Shown one piece after another: positions 6,151 through 7,837 of a stretch of 7,837 nucleotides of DNA (position 1 is the stretch's first letter; the number at the start of each line of letters is the position of its first letter). Below the pieces are notes generated by a model. It was given only the letters and a program-made list of their open reading frames with translations. It was not told the origin of the DNA and made no database searches. The stretch comes from Candidatus Colicola caccequi. Its GTDB lineage: Bacteria > Bacteroidota > Bacteroidia > Bacteroidales > Paludibacteraceae. Where the stretch lies: contig JAGHTR010000154.1 in NCBI GenBank assembly GCA_018065205.1, forward strand, positions 1 to 7,837. The letters run 5' to 3'. Both the position numbers and the translations under genes were made by a program.

Positions 6151-6198
6151 CTTTGTCGTGCTCTAACTGTCTCTTTTTGTCGAATACGAATAAACTAT

Positions 6199-6231
6199 AA
6201 AGTGCTTCGCCGGTGGTGTAGCACTTTTTTT
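6199..6231 (+). terminator. Hairpin terminator or attenuator ahead of the receptor gene
   Basis: AAAGTGCT (6199-6206) pairs with AGCACTTT (6220-6227) around a 13-base loop, and the T-run continues to 6231. It can end the tRNA-Pro transcript. It finishes only about 23 bases before the receptor start codon, so it may instead act as an attenuator in the receptor's leader. No consensus promoter fits between it and the ATG. Confidence 0.75.
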
Positions 6232-6254
6232 GTAATATTAATCTAACTAAAAAA

Positions 6255-7837
6255 ATGAAAAGATTTTACTCTGTTTTGTTGTTTCTTGCGATGACGAGCG
6301 GGTCTGTTTGGGCTCAGTATATCGTCTCCGGCGTGGTGGAAGATGCGGCAACAGGAGAGCCTTTGATTGGCGTCTCGGTTGTAGAGCAAGGTACCACGAA
6401 TGGTAATGTAACGGACTTGGATGGTTATTTCTCGCTGAACTTACAGCAAGCCAACCCTGTCTTACAACTCTCGTATGTGGGTTATACAACCCTTGAGGTT
6501 CCTATTTCGCGTAAAGGTTCATTGGGTGTTATCTCGATGGAAGCCGAGACTGTGGGATTGCAAGATATCACAATCACGGGTCAGATGGCCGTTTCTCGTA
6601 AGACACCTGTTGCTGTCAGTCAAGTGACCGCATTAGACATTGAGCAAAAAGTAGTCAACGGCGAGTTTGTTGAGATTCTTAAATCGACACCGGGTGTTCA
6701 CTATAACCGCGAAGGTGGCGGTTGGGGAGATGCCGAGATCTATATGCGTGGTTTTGACAACACAAATATCGCCGTCTTGGTCAATGGTGTACCGATGAAC
6801 GGAATGGAGGATAGTAAAGTCTATTGGTCTAACTGGCAAGGATTGAGCGATGTGACTTCCGTGATGCAGACTCAACGAGGTATCGGTGCCAGTAAGATGA
6901 GTGCCCCTTCGGTTGGTGGTACCATCAATGTTATAACCAAAGGTATTGATGCCAAGATGGGCGGTTCACTCAGTTACGCCATGGGTAATGACGGATTTAA
7001 TAAGGTGCTCTTCTCCGTTTCCACGGGAATGATGAACAATGGTTGGGCTTTCACGATTTTAGGAGGTCGCACGTGGGGTGATGGTTATATCCAAGGAACG
7101 TCCTTCACGGGATATAACTATTTTGTGAATATCTCCAAACGTATCAACGATAGTCACCAATTATCCCTCACCGGTTTTGGGGCTCCTCAAGAGCACTATC
7201 AGCGCGCATACCAGAACGGTTTGACGATGTCGGAGTGGAACAGTATTAAGAAATATATGAAAGAAGGTGTTCACTGGACGCGATATAACCCAATGCTTGG
7301 TACACTCAACGGCAAAGAGTTTAACTCCAATAAGAACGTTTATCATAAACCGCAAATCTCGTTGAATCATATTTGGCAGATAGACCATAAATCCAGTCTG
7401 AGTTCGACAGCGTACGTGAGTATCGGTCGCGGTTACGGTTGGACCGCCGAAGCCGGTTTGAATTCGACCCATAGTTATTCGGACCTGACCTCCGCCGCCA
7501 CGTTTGGTAAACTGAAAAAGATTTTCTGGAATGACGAGAACGGCACGTTTGATTACGACCAGGTTGTAGCCGAAAACAAGGCGAGCGAATATGGTTCCCA
7601 ATTGGTTCACTGCCAAAACCGCAACTACCATAACTGGGTAGGCGTGACTTCCACGTATGCCAATCGTTTTGCGGATTGTGTAGATTTTACTGCCGGTATT
7701 GATATCCGGTACTACGAGGGTGTACACAATGCTACTATCTGCGGCTTGTTAGGAGGCGATTATTACATCGATGCCACCCGCAGCGGTAGTGCTATCAAGG
7801 CAGAAAACAACAGCCGCAAGAACGATGAGAACTGGGT
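6255..7837 (+). CDS. TonB-dependent outer-membrane receptor, 5' part (runs off right edge)
   Basis: The frame stays open for 527 codons to the window end. Residues 1-20 are a signal peptide ending in SVWA before Gln21. Residues 22-98 form a carboxypeptidase-regulatory-like beta-sandwich (VSGVVEDAATGEPLIGVSVV, then TDLDGYFSLNL and LSYVGYTTLEV), common at the start of Bacteroidetes receptors. The plug domain (about 112-230) shows STPGVHYNREGG, EIYMRGFDNTNIAVLVNGVPM and SAPSVGGTINVITKG, followed by barrel strands with aromatic-rich ends. TonB and ExbBD energise such receptors to import bound ligands across the outer membrane. The plug resembles the FecA/CirA type more than SusC: the usual SusC ALQG-V-GV motif was not seen, and no SusD can be seen within the window. 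The ATG follows an A/T-rich leader without a Shine-Dalgarno sequence. The ligand is unknown; the nearby AraC gene could regulate it. Confidence 0.93.
   Translation, partial: MKRFYSVLLFLAMTSGSVWAQYIVSGVVEDAATGEPLIGVSVVEQGTTNGNVTDLDGYFSLNLQQANPVLQLSYVGYTTLEVPISRKGSLGVISMEAETVGLQDITITGQMAVSRKTPVAVSQVTALDIEQKVVNGEFVEILKSTPGVHYNREGGGWGDAEIYMRGFDNTNIAVLVNGVPMNGMEDSKVYWSNWQGLSDVTSVMQTQRGIGASKMSAPSVGGTINVITKGIDAKMGGSLSYAMGNDGFNKVLFSVSTGMMNNGWAFTILGGRTWGDGYIQGTSFTGYNYFVNISKRINDSHQLSLTGFGAPQEHYQRAYQNGLTMSEWNSIKKYMKEGVHWTRYNPMLGTLNGKEFNSNKNVYHKPQISLNHIWQIDHKSSLSSTAYVSIGRGYGWTAEAGLNSTHSYSDLTSAATFGKLKKIFWNDENGTFDYDQVVAENKASEYGSQLVHCQNRNYHNWVGVTSTYANRFADCVDFTAGIDIRYYEGVHNATICGLLGGDYYIDATRSGSAIKAENNSRKNDENW

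Noticed and set aside
7161..7727. 188-codon open frame on the - strand within the receptor gene
   Set aside because: It is antisense to a well-supported coding frame, has no recognisable domain and no promoter; codon structure of the receptor explains the open frame.
6255..7837. Calling the receptor SusC/RagA
   Set aside because: The usual SusC plug motifs were not seen and no SusD is visible in the window; a general TonB-dependent receptor name is safer.

Overview
The window looks like a chromosomal segment of a Bacteroidia/Bacteroidales bacterium. Three independent promoters match the Bacteroidetes housekeeping consensus (TTTG at about -33 and TAnnTTTG at about -7, 19-20 bases apart). Start codons have A/T-rich leaders without a clear Shine-Dalgarno sequence. 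Neither tRNA gene encodes its CCA end. The proteins are typical of the phylum: a DUF3417-type alpha-glucan phosphorylase, and a TonB-dependent receptor with an N-terminal carboxypeptidase-regulatory-like domain. No insertion sequence, phage gene or CRISPR array was seen.

Layout, left to right. The window opens inside a CAT-anticodon tRNA (1-46, + strand), followed by a strong hairpin terminator that it appears to share with the converging glgP gene (106-2676, - strand), which encodes an alpha-glucan/glycogen phosphorylase. A compact intergenic region of about 110 bases holds two divergent promoters whose -33 boxes are interleaved. One drives glgP leftward. The other drives a tight three-gene operon rightward: a strongly shortened RNase R-like exoribonuclease (2785-4119), an exported beta-barrel-like protein (4121-4843) and a 58-residue ribbon-helix-helix protein (4846-5022), with gaps of 1 and 2 bases. 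A terminator closes this operon, and its U-tract overlaps the -33 box of the next promoter, which drives an AraC-family regulator (5126-5968). After a short GC-rich, GAGCG-like stretch comes tRNA-Pro(CGG) (6023-6095). A 159-base leader holding a 12-base perfect palindrome and a terminator-like hairpin then leads into a TonB-dependent outer-membrane receptor (6255 onward) that runs off the right edge.

How the genes may work together. glgP releases glucose-1-phosphate from stored or imported glucans and stands alone. The three-gene operon joins an RNA-degrading enzyme, an envelope protein and a small DNA-binding protein, with no obvious pathway linking them. The AraC regulator and the receptor could form a sensor-and-uptake pair, but they are separated by a tRNA and a terminator, so this is inference.

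Most worth a second look: the RNase R homologue, which keeps its catalytic aspartates but lacks all N-terminal cold-shock domains and about 20 residues inside the RNB domain; the interleaved divergent promoters; and the receptor leader, where the hairpin ends only about 23 bases before the start codon and so leaves no room for a standard promoter after it.
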